A stretch of DNA of 64,000 nt from Terebella lapidaria (GCA_949152475.1 OX424559.1:37617119-37681118); one strand, 5' to 3'; shown: positions 10,785 through 20,733, numbered from the stretch's first letter. The notes: a model not told the origin generated them from the letters alone. A program made the numbers and translations.

Positions 10785-11255
10785 ACGTTTTTTTCACGTA
10801 GCAAATAGTTTACTACGTGGAGCAAATGTTTCCTTCTCGAAGCAAACGTTTCCTATACAAAGCAAAAAGTTTCCTATGCGGAGCAAATGTTTTCTTCGCG
10901 AAGCAAACGTTTTCTATACGTAGTATAGTTTACTCAGCGTAGCAAATGTCCTTTAGTTTTCAACTTTTTTTTCAAAGAGGTAAATATTCAGTTCATGTAT
11001 AAAATGTTCCCTAGGCGTAGCAAATATTGATTCCGCGTAACAAACTATTTGCTACTTTGTGGAGCAAACCATTTGCTTTGTGTAGGAAACGTTTGCAAGG
11101 GGAAGGAAACATAAATTCACTCCACGCAGTAAACTATCTGGTTTGTGTAGAAAACGTTTGCCCTGCGAAGGAAACATTTCCTCCACTTAGGAAACTATTT
11201 GCTTCATGTAGAAAATGTTTCCTTCGAGAGGCAAACTATTTACTTTGTGTGTAGT
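10785..11255. repeat. Degenerate 20-21-bp minisatellite
   Basis: Diverged tandem copies of a unit close to GAAGCAAACGTTTCCTATRC. Good consecutive units start near 10818, 10838, 10858, 10879 and 10899. The shared core GCAAAYGTTTYC contains the near-palindrome AAACGTTT. Units after about 10930 are more diverged and partly rearranged. The array stays open in one plus-strand frame (11027-11254), but that follows from the repeat and is not evidence of a gene. Confidence 0.75.
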
Positions 11256-11280
11256 CATATTTATGTTTTAAATTTTCTCT

Positions 11281-11365
11281 GGGGGGGGGGGGGGGGCTGA
11301 AACCCCTCACTTTTTAGAAAGGAGGGGCGATAAAATGATTCGCCGCCCCCGTCCCCCCCCCCCCT
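11281..11365. repeat. Poly-G and poly-C tracts
   Basis: A 16-base G run starts at 11281 and a long C run lies at 11353-11364, about 55 bases apart and potentially able to pair. Such tracts are prone to sequencing and assembly length errors. Confidence 0.8.
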
Positions 11366-11394
11366 CTCTGCCGAACGAGACTTTTGCGTAATTT

Positions 11395-12876
11395 TTTTTA
11401 GGTTACTGGACCTTTGGTCCGATAACCTATTGCCGTGGCGTTGCATCCGTCGTCGTCCATCGTCGTCTGTCTACAATTTTATCTGTAAAGTTTACGATCG
11501 AATCTTTCTGAAATTTCGCACAAGAATACCTAAAAATATTTCAAGAAGGAGTTATTCTTTAGTTTTTTGATTTTCACAATTGTTTCAAAGTGGCGGCCAT
11601 TTTTTGACGGCCATTTTCTCAAAATCTGTTCAGTAACTTTTTTTCTTATTGATGCATAGCACTCCTCATATATACTCCTGTGATGTGTATAAATTTCGTT
11701 GCTCTTGAATCGCCCAAAGTGGGCCAAACTTGGCCAAATTGGGACTTTCCCATGTTAATTTCCCCTATGCTATAATGGGACATATTCTGCCTAATATCTC
11801 ACTTAATATTGAGATCAGAGACTAGGAATCAATTGTGGACACATAGGAAACGATATATGCTGAATATTCTCGTGACCTTGAATTTAACCTTTGACCTCAT
11901 TTCCAAGGTCACAGGACAAAATGGCTAATATCTCGCTTATTATCGACTTGACAGCTTCGGAATCAATTGTGAACATATAGGAAATGATATATTCTGAACA
12001 TTGTCATGACCTTGAATTTGACCTTTGACCTAATTTCCAAGGTCACGGGACAAAATGGCTAATATCTCGCTTATTATCAACTTTACAGCTCCATTATGAA
12101 CATATAGGGAATGATATATACAGATTATTTTCATGACCTTGAATTTGACTTTTGACCTAAACTTCAAGGTCAAGAGACAAAATGACTAATATCTCACTTA
12201 TTATCGACTTTACAGCTTAGGAATCAATTGTAAACATATAAAAAGTGATATTTGCTGAATAATGTCATGAGCTTGAATTTGACCTTTGACCTCATTTTCA
12301 AGGTCATGGGACAAAATGGTTAATGTCTTGCTGCTCTATTGACTTTATGGCTTGGGAACCAATTGTGGACATGAGAATATACACTGAATATTTTGATGAC
12401 CTTGAATTTGATCTTGACCTTATTTTCAAGGTCAGAGCACAAATTGGCTTATATCTCGTTTATTATTGACTTCACAGCTTAGGAATCCATAGTGAACATA
12501 CAGGGGATGAAATATGCTGAATATTTCGGTGATCTTGAACTTGACCTTTGACCCCATGTTTAAGGTCAGAGAACAAAATAGCTAATTTCTCGCTTATTAT
12601 CGACTTTACAGCTTAGGAGTCAGTTGCTAACATAGAGGAAATGATACATGCTGAATATTTTCATGAGCTTGAACTTGACCTTATTTTCAAGGTCACATCA
12701 CAAAATGGTTAATATCTCACTTATCATCGACTTTACAGCTTGGGAATCAATTGCGGACCTATATTCTCGTGACCTTGAATTGTCCAATGACCTTATTTTC
12801 AAGGTCACGGGACAAAAGGCTAATATCTAAGATATATATTGTCCGGTAACCTTTCTAAACCCTTGGGCTAATTTTT
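11395..12876 (+). repeat. Full-length dispersed element with 134-bp array
   Basis: The left end is AGGTTACTGGACCTTTGGTCC at 11399 onward, a small hairpin (GGACC-TTT-GGTCC), followed by GATAACCTATTGCCGTGG and a CGTCGTC-rich stretch. The right end is GTCCGGTAACCTTTCT at 12841 onward, followed by CTTGGGCTAATTTTTT. GGTTAC/GTAACC form short inverted termini. Between them lie a region of CAAAATGGCGGCC-type motifs, the segment ATGGGAC near 11780, and the tandem array. No protein is encoded, so it is non-autonomous. Related copies or pieces occur at 8665, 24540, 39060-41150, 45470-47560, 55180 and 56370-60585. Confidence 0.75.
11800..12835 (+). repeat. 134-bp tandem array with nuclear-receptor half sites
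   Basis: About eight diverged monomers of about 134 bp, each with the order GGAATCAATTG, a CATATAGG segment, TGCTGAATATT, then TTGAATTTGACCTTTGACC and CAAGGTCA, then ACAAAATGGCTAATATCTCGC. TGACCTTTGACCT (a direct repeat of the half site with one-base spacing, read on the minus strand) is perfect at 12019-12031 and 12280-12292. TCAAGGTCA occurs in several monomers, e.g. 12298-12306. The same monomer in reverse orientation forms the arrays at 56430-56885 and 58296-58760. Confidence 0.8.
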
Positions 12877-13987
12877 TGCATCAAACTACAGATCAGCCAA
12901 TACGCCTCTGAAACATTATAGGCCTATATAGTTTCAATTTCCAAAATATATATTTTTAATTGAATGCAAAATCATATGTCTCAGAATCCCAGGGAATATG
13001 CGTAATTGATCTACTGAGAAATCATTACGGTTTTTCTGCAGGTGAAACAGGACAAGAAGAAGAACAAGAACATACCTCATAACCCCGTCCGGGAAAAATG
13101 TGTGAAGAAAAATAAAAACGCTAAACGCCATCGGTTCTTTATAAAGATGGTTTGAACTCTTTGGGCCTATTTTAGAGACACGCCAGGAATGATCTGGGAA
13201 AAGAACAAATTGTGAAATTTTCGGCAATATTGTGGTATAGTCCCCGCCGGGGGTTATTTCTTTCAGTAGGACTGACTTTACTGACCATAACTTTGTCCCT
13301 GCGCATCATTGCAATGACTTTCCATTCATTACTTTAGATTACAATATTGTCTGATTCTTGCCTGTCGCCATTTTCTATACGGACATTTCCTTGAAAACAC
13401 CGACTACTATTTCTGTTAATAATTTGTCCGAGTTTATTCCGTGCGTCTGTATATTACTCGTTATGTAGTCCCCGGGGACTATTTCCACTAAATATTACCT
13501 AAAGGCATTAGCATGCTAATCAATTGCTAAATATTACATAAAAGCATTAGCATGCTAATCAATTGCTACGGCTATTGTATTCATAATTCTGACAGAATCA
13601 GTTCATGACGCTATCGCATAATTTCCCTTTTAAATGTTTCACCTAAAATAGCCTCCACCACTGCTGAAATGCTTCGAATCAGTGACATCTTCAATAAAAC
13701 CCCAAATACATTGGGTCTGTTTGTATGTACATATGTATATAGGGCTATTTATTGACATATGTCACGTACCTCAGTTAACGTACACGGTATATGCCTCCGT
13801 TGTAACTCACAACAGTAAGAAATTGGCCAGTGCAAGAAACCTTAAATTGAAATTATAATTATGTTGTTGTATTACAATGTATATATTGTACAGTAGTACA
13901 GTACAGTAGTATTGAAACAGGAGTTTAACGGCAAGCTCCTAATGAGGCCAACGTAGTAATGTACGCACCCTACCTCGTCAAACATGT
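12877..13987. other. Intergenic DNA with a 39-bp tandem duplication
   Basis: No gene seen. At 13490-13567 a 39-bp unit is duplicated in tandem with two substitutions; each unit holds the palindrome TTAGCATGCTAA. At 13446-13488 a segment containing TATTACTCG and TCCCCGGGGAC recurs at 21266 and 21332, so an unrecognised repeat family is present. Confidence 0.6.
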
Positions 13988-14482
13988 TTATCTCACTTTG
14001 TGCAATATAAAGTAATGAACTTTCAATAAAATCACTATGCGCAACATTCCCTGTGTGGTATTTACAACGATAATATTTTCTTCATATCTATCGGAAATCA
14101 GAGTCCGAGGACCCCACTCAGGTACAGGTGGAGGTGGAATGTAACTTCCTTTCCTTGCACCTTTACGTTTCTTGAGTGATAACCTGTCCTCTCCAAAACG
14201 TTTTGCTGGTCGCTTAAGGGTGGGCACAAAATTCGGCGAACAGCGGGTTCCACGAGGAGGCGCTTTTGCAGCATGTGAGGGACCGTCCTCGTCACTGTCC
14301 TCACGACAATGATTGGCACGGGCGTGGATCAGTGGCAAGACCCCGTTACCGCTAGGGCCAGGTAGCGGAGTGTTCACATTCGAGATGACTTCCGATACAT
14401 CACTGCCCTCCCCATGTGTCCACTGTGTGCCGTCGTTAACCTCGTCTGAGCTGTGCTTGTCTCCGTCATTGCGGAGTTTGAC
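13988..14482 (-). CDS. Putative C-terminal exon of the Merlin transposase gene
   Basis: Open for about 164 codons from just after a TAG at 14483-14485 to a stop at 13988. The translation is acidic at first, then proline-rich and strongly basic (LKKRKGARKG), with PPPPVPEWGP, like a disordered nuclear tail. On the minus strand a donor-like CTG|GTGAGG follows the end of the transposase frame near 14600, and CATAG|GTC marks a possible acceptor at the start of this frame, so it may be a spliced 3' exon of the same element. There is no ATG at its start. That it belongs to the transposase is inferred from position, strand and frame openness only. Confidence 0.35.
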   Translation of the reverse strand, partial: VKLRNDGDKHSSDEVNDGTQWTHGEGSDVSEVISNVNTPLPGPSGNGVLPLIHARANHCREDSDEDGPSHAAKAPPRGTRCSPNFVPTLKRPAKRFGEDRLSLKKRKGARKGSYIPPPPVPEWGPRTLISDRYEENIIVVNTTQGMLRIVILLKVHYFILHKVR

Positions 14483-14611
14483 CTATGTACCGTACTATTG
14501 TGCGGATCTTGTTGTGTTTAAGGAGTGTTTAAGGATCCCGAGTTGGGAACAGTGGCGTGGGGAAATCCAACCTAGGAGGCTGTGTCAAGGGATAGTACTT
14601 CCTCACCAGAT

Positions 14612-15527
14612 TTAGTAGGCTGCTGATTGAAAGCTGGTTCTTAGTGCGACTGCGACAAACAACTTCACAAAGATGGCCCTTTCACAAAGATGGCCCTCGA
14701 ACTTGGCAAGAGAAGTGCTGTTTATGATTTTGAAATGTTTCTTGGCCTGTGCCCACGAACCCTCGATGGTTTTGGGGTTGACTTTTATTTCCTCTCCCGT
14801 TACAGCATTCCTGTACGTGCTTGTGAAGGAGTGCCTATGTACAACTGTGAAATGCCTGTATCCGCGCTCACCCAACGTACTGTACGCCCCCCACCCATAT
14901 GAATATATGGTAGAACCAACTTCCATTTGCCATTCGATCAATGGAATGAGAGTGTCGGCATCCCTTCCACTTACTAGAAAAAGGAGCATATACCACTTCC
15001 CCTCTCCACCATGCCAAGCATCCATAGCTTTCGCCCGGGGTAGGGATTCATCTATCTCTATTATCCCTGGTAATTTTTGATCTTGTGACAAGGTTTCATA
15101 CATCTTAAATAAATCACAAACAAAGTTCGCCCAATCGACATTGGTCTTCTTGTAATCCATGCCGCTGCAGATGGCCATTCTGCTCCGCGAATGACATGAA
15201 AAGAAGGAAGATTTTTGGGATGGCAAAATGTGACTTATCGAAAAATGAGTTGCAACTAATTGAGAATTCGTGCTTGCGATTGGAGCACCGAATGGACGCC
15301 CCATCTTGGTTCTTCGTTCGCTTACCGATCCTGGTGAACTCCTCGCATTTATCACAATACACACTGTGAATAAGGAATCCCTTGTCTCGGAGCCAGTCCT
15401 GTCACACGTGAGGTTCTTGGAAGAAGAGGAAGTGAAGGTTCCACTTATTCTCAGTCTTCCAAGTCAATGTCCTGCACGGAGGCCTTTTAACGAAATTGCC
15501 ATTATTCTCCTTGGGCGCAGCGGCCAT
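14612..15527 (-). pseudogene. Decayed Merlin-superfamily (ISXO2/IS1595-like) transposase
   Basis: This is a cut-and-paste DNA transposase remnant. On the minus strand a start at 15525-15527 leads through WLRDKGF to a zinc ribbon (CDKC near 15350, then RCSNRKHEFSISC), the N-terminal DNA-binding module of this family. A second frame holds the catalytic domain: IIEIDES near 15050 (first acidic residue), HGGEGKWYMLLFLVSGRDADTL, GSTIYSYGWGAYS and TIEGSWAQAKKHFK (final glutamate) near 14760. The usual second aspartate (SDxWxAY) is replaced by tyrosine at 14897-14899. A TGA at 15402-15404 interrupts the N-terminal part, and a frameshift lies between the zinc ribbon and the catalytic part, around 15150-15180. 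The copy should therefore be inactive. Family members are widespread in animals. Terminal inverted repeats were not identified. Confidence 0.8.
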
Positions 15528-15728
15528 GTTTTCGTCGAGGGAGTGTTGTGCAATTATGTTACACTTGTACAAACTTATTTTGGTTTTATACGGAATTAGC
15601 CATTAGTCACACATTGTACGTTATTCAGCTGTACCTGTAGTGTTAACATTTTGTTCACAGGCACACATATGCATGTATGCTATATATGTCTGTGCGTGTA
15701 TATATAGCATAACAACGCAACCAATGTT

Positions 15729-15750
15729 AGATAGATAGATAGATAGATAT
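15729..15750. repeat. GATA microsatellite at the LINE 3' end
   Basis: About five AGAT units. On the minus strand it follows AAATAAAGTTAT as an ATCT tail, the form in which many CR1/Rex1-type LINEs end, so it marks the 3' terminus of the LINE. Confidence 0.75.
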
Positions 15751-16436
15751 AACTTTATTTGGTCATCGGTTGATGAAACTTGTTACAGGACAGAAACGTA
15801 GTTGATATATACAAACCTATTAATACACAATAACCAAAGAGTGGTACAAAGCACGCGGTGGAGAGATATACCATGTGATACACTGACACACTCAAAACTT
15901 GAGTACTCCGTTGAACAGCAAGATGGGATGACAGAGTTATGAAAGCGGTTTGTTTTAATGCGCGGCAGCCGTAGGCGCCGGCCTGATGGGAGAAATGAGT
16001 AACATATAGAGAGAGGGTGACTACCATCGTGCATCAGCTTGTCTGTAAAAGCCGACAGTTTAACTGCGTATAGTGGATGCAAGCCAGTTGTAGATATACC
16101 GAACTTGGAAGCCACCTTGACAATACGCTCTAACTTGTACAAGTCTTTTTTGGTTGCATTATTGAACCAGCATACAATACCAAATGTTATCACCGATTCC
16201 ACAATCGATTTGTAAAACAGGGCGAGTATGGACTTGTCGATGCGGAGTTTATGCAGAATTCTCAAAAAATTCAAGCGCATAACCCCTTTCGCATACAATT
16301 TATGGATATTAGCTGACATTGTTAACCTGTTATCAATGATGGTACCTAAGTAGTTGTAATTATTAACGGTGTCCACCTTTTCGTCATTAATATAAATATC
16401 ATCGTAGCTATTAGTTTTTCCAAAACCTACAACCAT
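15751..16436 (-). mobile_element. Rex1/CR1-like LINE, 3' portion
   Basis: The minus strand encodes the C-terminal part of a non-LTR reverse transcriptase: YNYLGTIIDNRLTMSANI, then LRILHKLRID, FYKSIVESVITFGIVCWF, LERIVKVASKFG and FLPSGRRLR. These are the thumb and post-RT blocks of Rex1/CR1-group LINEs. Its coding frame stops abruptly at 16436, exactly where the LTR element's target duplication begins, and its upstream part resumes at 20825 on the other side of that element. The 3' end carries AAATAAAG and the ATCT tail. The element is 5'-truncated, as is common for LINEs. Confidence 0.85.
16432..16436. repeat. Target-site duplication, left copy (ACCAT)
   Basis: ACCAT immediately precedes the 5' LTR, and the same five bases immediately follow the 3' LTR at 20825-20829. 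Five bases is the usual length for Ty3/gypsy integration. Confidence 0.9.
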
Positions 16437-16527
16437 TGTGATGTATATCTGCAGTCCGCAGTTACAATGTATGTGTAATCCGGAAGTCCGCGGTCGGGAA
16501 TAATAAAAATGGTGATAACATCTGACA
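16437..16527 (+). repeat. 5' LTR (91 bp)
   Basis: Starts TGTGATG and ends CTGACA, the expected TG...CA ends. It is identical to 20734-20824. It includes AATAATAAAAATGG, which offers an AATAAA-type polyadenylation signal; no TATA box is evident. Confidence 0.92.
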
Positions 16528-16541
16528 TGGTGTCAGAAGTG
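16528..16541 (+). promoter_or_regulatory. Primer-binding site, probably tRNA-Leu
   Basis: TGGTGTCAGAAGTG starts immediately after the LTR. Its complement ends ...CACTTCTGACACCA, which fits the 3' end of a eukaryotic tRNA-Leu with CCA added. The assignment rests on recalled tRNA-Leu ends. Confidence 0.7.
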
Positions 16542-16647
16542 AATTTCCGAAAACAAAATCTGGAAAGTAAACATTTGAAGGTCAGTACGCCCCCAGAAAA
16601 AGAAAAAACCAACAACAACAACAAACAAACAATCTGAAAAACTGAAA

Positions 16648-19600
16648 ATGGCAACGAACTTTGAATATCCGTTAATTGACTGGGATAGGTCAGATTTATA
16701 CAGCGAATTTCGTCGGTTTGAAAATCATGTCAAATTTGTGTTTGATGGTCCACTCGCTGAAAAAAATGATAAACAAAAAGCCGGTTGGCTAGGCACCTGG
16801 ATCAGATCGACCGGTAGGGAAGTATACAAGACATTCACCTGGAATGATGGTGAAAAAGACAGTCCTGAAGCAGTTCTCAAGAAATTTGCAGACCATATTC
16901 GACCGAGAAAAAACAAGCGGATCGCTAGACACAAGCTGAAAACAAGGAAATTCCTGCCCAGTGAAACCTTCGATATGTTCCTGAAAGACATCAGACTTTT
17001 GGTTATGGACTGTGAGTATGGTCAACCTGATGACATTCTAATCGATATCATTATTGATAACCATCACGATGAAAAGGTGCAGGAAAAGCTATTGACCATT
17101 GGTGATGATAAGCTGACACTCGCTAAAGCCATTGAAATATGTCAGCAAAGGGAGCTGTCGTTACAGCAAATGAAAATTGTCCGGGAAGATGATCCAGGCG
17201 CAGTTTCGGCACTACAAAGTTACAAGAAAACGCCAAGACAACAACAAGCCCGTGCCCCTCAGGGTGAAAAATCAAGTTACAGACCAATGTCATTCCCACG
17301 GGGCCAGCCAAAGCAGAAATCAGATGCACCCACGAATTATTCATGGAACCAGACTAATAATGTGTCCAGAGGTAATTGTGACAGGTGTGGTGGCAAAGAT
17401 CAGCAGCATCAGTGGAACAATGGTATCTGTCCGGCCTTTGGATCGACCTGTGCCTACTGTAAAAAGCCAAACCACTGGCTGATAGCCTGTTACCGCCGTA
17501 AAAGGGTGAACACCCTTGATGTTTGTACTGACGAGCCAGAACCTGAGGACACTGAAGTCATGCATGTACATTCTGTGTCCACTCTCAGTGTAAACTCCAA
17601 CATATGGACCACAGACATACAGATCCTCAAGCAGAATGTACAATTTCGCATAGACACAGGAGCCCGGTGTAACATACTGACTGTGGAAAGTTACCAGAAG
17701 CTGGCACGTGATGGAGACCTCAGGAAATCCAACAGAGTTCTTAGAAGCTATTCAAACCATCAAATCAAGCCAATCGCAGCAGTAGATTTCGAGATTTCAA
17801 GCAAGACCACAATCAGGACAACCTTTGAAATTGTGGATGTAAAACAGGAAAATGTCCTGTCTGGTGACACAGCAGCGGAACTGGGCCTGATAGCCAGAAT
17901 ATCAGAAATTTCTGCAGAACCTAGCGAAATCACGAAGGAATTCCCGGAACTGGAACACACATCTGGTACACTACCAGGCTTCTACACTATCAAGCTACAG
18001 GAAGGCGTCAAGGGAGTAATCCACGCTCCACGTAGACAGCCAGCAGCCTTGAAAACCAAAATTATTGCCAAACTCCACGAGATGGAAAATGACGGCTACA
18101 TCGAGAAGATAGAGGAACCTACAGAATGGGTGAGCTCCATGGTAGCGTCCATTCGGGGAGAAAAGATCCGCATTTGTATAGACCCATCAGATTTAAACAA
18201 AGCCATCAAACGGGAGCACTATCCGATGCGAACTATCGAGGATGTGGCTTCAACAATCCCCAATGCCAGAGTATTCTCAGTCTTGGATGCAAAATCCGGA
18301 TTTTTGCAAATCAAGTTAGATGAACAATCTCAGCTGCTAACTACATTCAACACGCCCATTGGCCGGTACAAGTGGCTGAGACTCCCGTTTGGTGTGAGAT
18401 GCGCCCCTGAAATATTCCAGCGAATAATGGACCAGATGTTGGAGGATATCCCAGGAGCCACAGCAATCATGGATGATATCCTCGTTGCTGGGCAAGATGT
18501 CAACGACCATGACAAAACCCTGAAAAAGGTCATACAACGGGCAACAAACTTCAACTTGAAACTCAACCTACAGAAATGCAAGATCAGACAACCTGAAGTC
18601 CCCTATGTCGGTCACATAATCACAAGTGAAGGTCTGAAAGCTGACCCCCAGAAGGTCCAAGCAGTTCAAGATATGCCACCACCATCTGATAAAGCTGGAG
18701 TCAGGCGATTCCTTGGATTTGTAACCTACCTATCCAAGTTTATACCTAACCTGAGTGAAGTTGACGCTCCTCTTCGACAGCTGTTGAAATCAGATGTGAT
18801 GTTCGCATGGCAACCAGCACAAATTGCTGCATTCCAGGCACTGAAAGCACTCTGTTGTAATCCGCCTGTACTCAGATACTTCAACGTGGACCAGCCAGTA
18901 GAAATACACTGCGATGCCAGTCAAAATGGTCTAGGGGCAGTTCTCATCCAGAATCAACATCCAGTTGCCTATGCGTCTCGTGCCATGACACCAGTCGAAA
19001 TGAGATACGCTCAAATTGAAAAGGAAATGTTGTCTATTGTGTATGCTTGTAATAAATTTCACAGCTACATTTTTGGTAAAGATGTCACTATCTACAATGA
19101 CCATAAGCCACTGGAAATCATCTTCCAAAAGCCACTCTTGGCAGCCCCCATGCATCTTCAGAAAATGCTACTAAAACTCCAGTGGTACAGCCTGGAGGTC
19201 CGGTATCGCCGAGGATTGGACATGCAGCTCCCTGACACCCTGTCTAGGGCATACCTTCCGATGAACGAGTCATCCTCTAATGACTTTGATAATGTGTCAA
19301 TGGTTGAATATATCTCTGTATCTCCAAGCAAGTACACAGAGCTACAACAAACCACAAAACAAGAACTCTCTGAGTTACATGATGTCATCATGAACGGCTG
19401 GCCAAACACTAAACAGGACCTGTCACCAGCAATCAGACAGTTCTGGGATTCACGAGGACAACTAGCCACGTGTGATGGCATCATCTACAAGGGAATGAGA
19501 ATTGTTGTTCCGCCATCGCTACATTCTACAATGTTGAAACTGGTCCATGGCTCACACATGGGTGTTGTAAAATGCAAGCAACGGGCCAGAGAGGCTCTAT

Positions 19601-20634
19601 ACTGGCCAGCAATGAATGCTGATATTGAACAGCTTGTTCGAGACTGTCCTAAATGTGCAGATGTTCAGAGAAATCTACCTAAAGAGCCAATAATTGCAAC
19701 CGATCCCCCAGAACTCCCTTTCTCAGAGGTCGCAACAGATATTTTCACTTTTGAAAACAAGCACTATCTGTTGTTAGTAGATTACTACTCTAAGTACATC
19801 GAGGTTGATCAATTACCCGACTTACGCAGTAAATCAACAATCAACATCCTTAAAGCCCAATTTAGTCGACACGGGATACCATGCATCCTACGCTCGGACA
19901 ATGGCCCACAATATGCCTCTATGGAATTTCGTGATCAACTCAACATAACCCATCGAACATCTAGTCCACACAAGCCAAACTCAAATGGGGAGGCGGAAAG
20001 AGCAATACAGACAGTAAAACATCTGTGGAAAAAGGGTGACCACCATCTCGCACTTCTCGACTACAGGACCACACCATTGGATCACATCAACCTGTCACCA
20101 GCTCAGCTACTGATGGGCCGCCGCCCACGCAACTTGCTGCCGTCTACCACCCAACTCTTGATGCCCTCTGACTATGACCGTGCTAAAATTCAAAGCCGCT
20201 TCCACCACCAGAAAGCTCTTCAAAAATATTACCATGACAGGAAGGCTGGCCCAGGTCATCACCCACATGAGCCAGGAGACAGTGTGCGCATGTCCCCGTA
20301 CCCTGGTTCTCCTAAGTGGTCACCTGCCACCGTGGTGGCTCGACATGACTCCCCCCGCTCATATGTGGTCGCAGCTGGTGGTCGCATATTCCGGAGAAAT
20401 CGACAGCATCTCAGGCCCTCGACACCACATGCGAACTCTGAGAGTATCCGGGGAGGATCTGTGGACGATAGTTCATCTGATGAGGAGGAGATCCTTATCA
20501 GACCTGGTGAAAACAGACCTGGCGCCATGGAGGCTCCACCGCCTCAGCAGGCACATGTGGCGCCGGTACCGGAGAACCATCAGGCGACAAGATCCGGAAG
20601 AATCGTGAAGCCCCGAAAGATCATGGACTTATGA
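16648..20634 (+). CDS. Gag-Pol polyprotein of the Ty3/gypsy element
   Basis: One 1328-residue frame from an ATG. In order: gag with a CX2CX4HX4C zinc knuckle near residue 268; aspartic protease (DTGA near 336); reverse transcriptase (about 470-650) with the MDDIL active-site block near 607; RNase H (about 745-870); integrase with an HHCC zinc domain (about 965-1008) and a DDE core (about 1025-1130). The tail is Pro/Ser-rich and basic. It would copy the element RNA to DNA and integrate it. There is no stop or frameshift between gag and pol, as in Mag-type elements, so all products would come from one polyprotein. Pol order PR-RT-RH-INT identifies Ty3/gypsy rather than Ty1/copia. Confidence 0.93.
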   Translation: MATNFEYPLIDWDRSDLYSEFRRFENHVKFVFDGPLAEKNDKQKAGWLGTWIRSTGREVYKTFTWNDGEKDSPEAVLKKFADHIRPRKNKRIARHKLKTRKFLPSETFDMFLKDIRLLVMDCEYGQPDDILIDIIIDNHHDEKVQEKLLTIGDDKLTLAKAIEICQQRELSLQQMKIVREDDPGAVSALQSYKKTPRQQQARAPQGEKSSYRPMSFPRGQPKQKSDAPTNYSWNQTNNVSRGNCDRCGGKDQQHQWNNGICPAFGSTCAYCKKPNHWLIACYRRKRVNTLDVCTDEPEPEDTEVMHVHSVSTLSVNSNIWTTDIQILKQNVQFRIDTGARCNILTVESYQKLARDGDLRKSNRVLRSYSNHQIKPIAAVDFEISSKTTIRTTFEIVDVKQENVLSGDTAAELGLIARISEISAEPSEITKEFPELEHTSGTLPGFYTIKLQEGVKGVIHAPRRQPAALKTKIIAKLHEMENDGYIEKIEEPTEWVSSMVASIRGEKIRICIDPSDLNKAIKREHYPMRTIEDVASTIPNARVFSVLDAKSGFLQIKLDEQSQLLTTFNTPIGRYKWLRLPFGVRCAPEIFQRIMDQMLEDIPGATAIMDDILVAGQDVNDHDKTLKKVIQRATNFNLKLNLQKCKIRQPEVPYVGHIITSEGLKADPQKVQAVQDMPPPSDKAGVRRFLGFVTYLSKFIPNLSEVDAPLRQLLKSDVMFAWQPAQIAAFQALKALCCNPPVLRYFNVDQPVEIHCDASQNGLGAVLIQNQHPVAYASRAMTPVEMRYAQIEKEMLSIVYACNKFHSYIFGKDVTIYNDHKPLEIIFQKPLLAAPMHLQKMLLKLQWYSLEVRYRRGLDMQLPDTLSRAYLPMNESSSNDFDNVSMVEYISVSPSKYTELQQTTKQELSELHDVIMNGWPNTKQDLSPAIRQFWDSRGQLATCDGIIYKGMRIVVPPSLHSTMLKLVHGSHMGVVKCKQRAREALYWPAMNADIEQLVRDCPKCADVQRNLPKEPIIATDPPELPFSEVATDIFTFENKHYLLLVDYYSKYIEVDQLPDLRSKSTINILKAQFSRHGIPCILRSDNGPQYASMEFRDQLNITHRTSSPHKPNSNGEAERAIQTVKHLWKKGDHHLALLDYRTTPLDHINLSPAQLLMGRRPRNLLPSTTQLLMPSDYDRAKIQSRFHHQKALQKYYHDRKAGPGHHPHEPGDSVRMSPYPGSPKWSPATVVARHDSPRSYVVAAGGRIFRRNRQHLRPSTPHANSESIRGGSVDDSSSDEEEILIRPGENRPGAMEAPPPQQAHVAPVPENHQATRSGRIVKPRKIMDL

Positions 20635-20721
20635 ATATGGGACAGAACTGTGACATGTAATTTTGATAGTTCATAGTATTCAGTATATGTGCATATCATG
20701 TGGTAACATGCTGTATTTTGT

Positions 20722-20733
20722 GAAAAAGGGAGA
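20722..20733 (+). promoter_or_regulatory. Polypurine tract
   Basis: GAAAAAGGGAGA directly abuts the 3' LTR, the position where plus-strand DNA synthesis is primed in LTR retroelements. Confidence 0.85.

Noticed and set aside
11027-11254. 75-codon open frame within the minisatellite
   Set aside because: The openness follows from the 20-bp repeat; the translation is a degenerate repeat of the same unit.
10785-11255. CRISPR-like array of short regularly spaced repeats
   Set aside because: Units abut without unique spacers and are diverged; the DNA is clearly eukaryotic. It is a minisatellite.
20174-20608. Separate gene or envelope frame near the 3' end of the LTR element
   Set aside because: It is an out-of-phase open frame overlapping the gag-pol coding sequence, with no signal peptide or membrane segment; no envelope is present.
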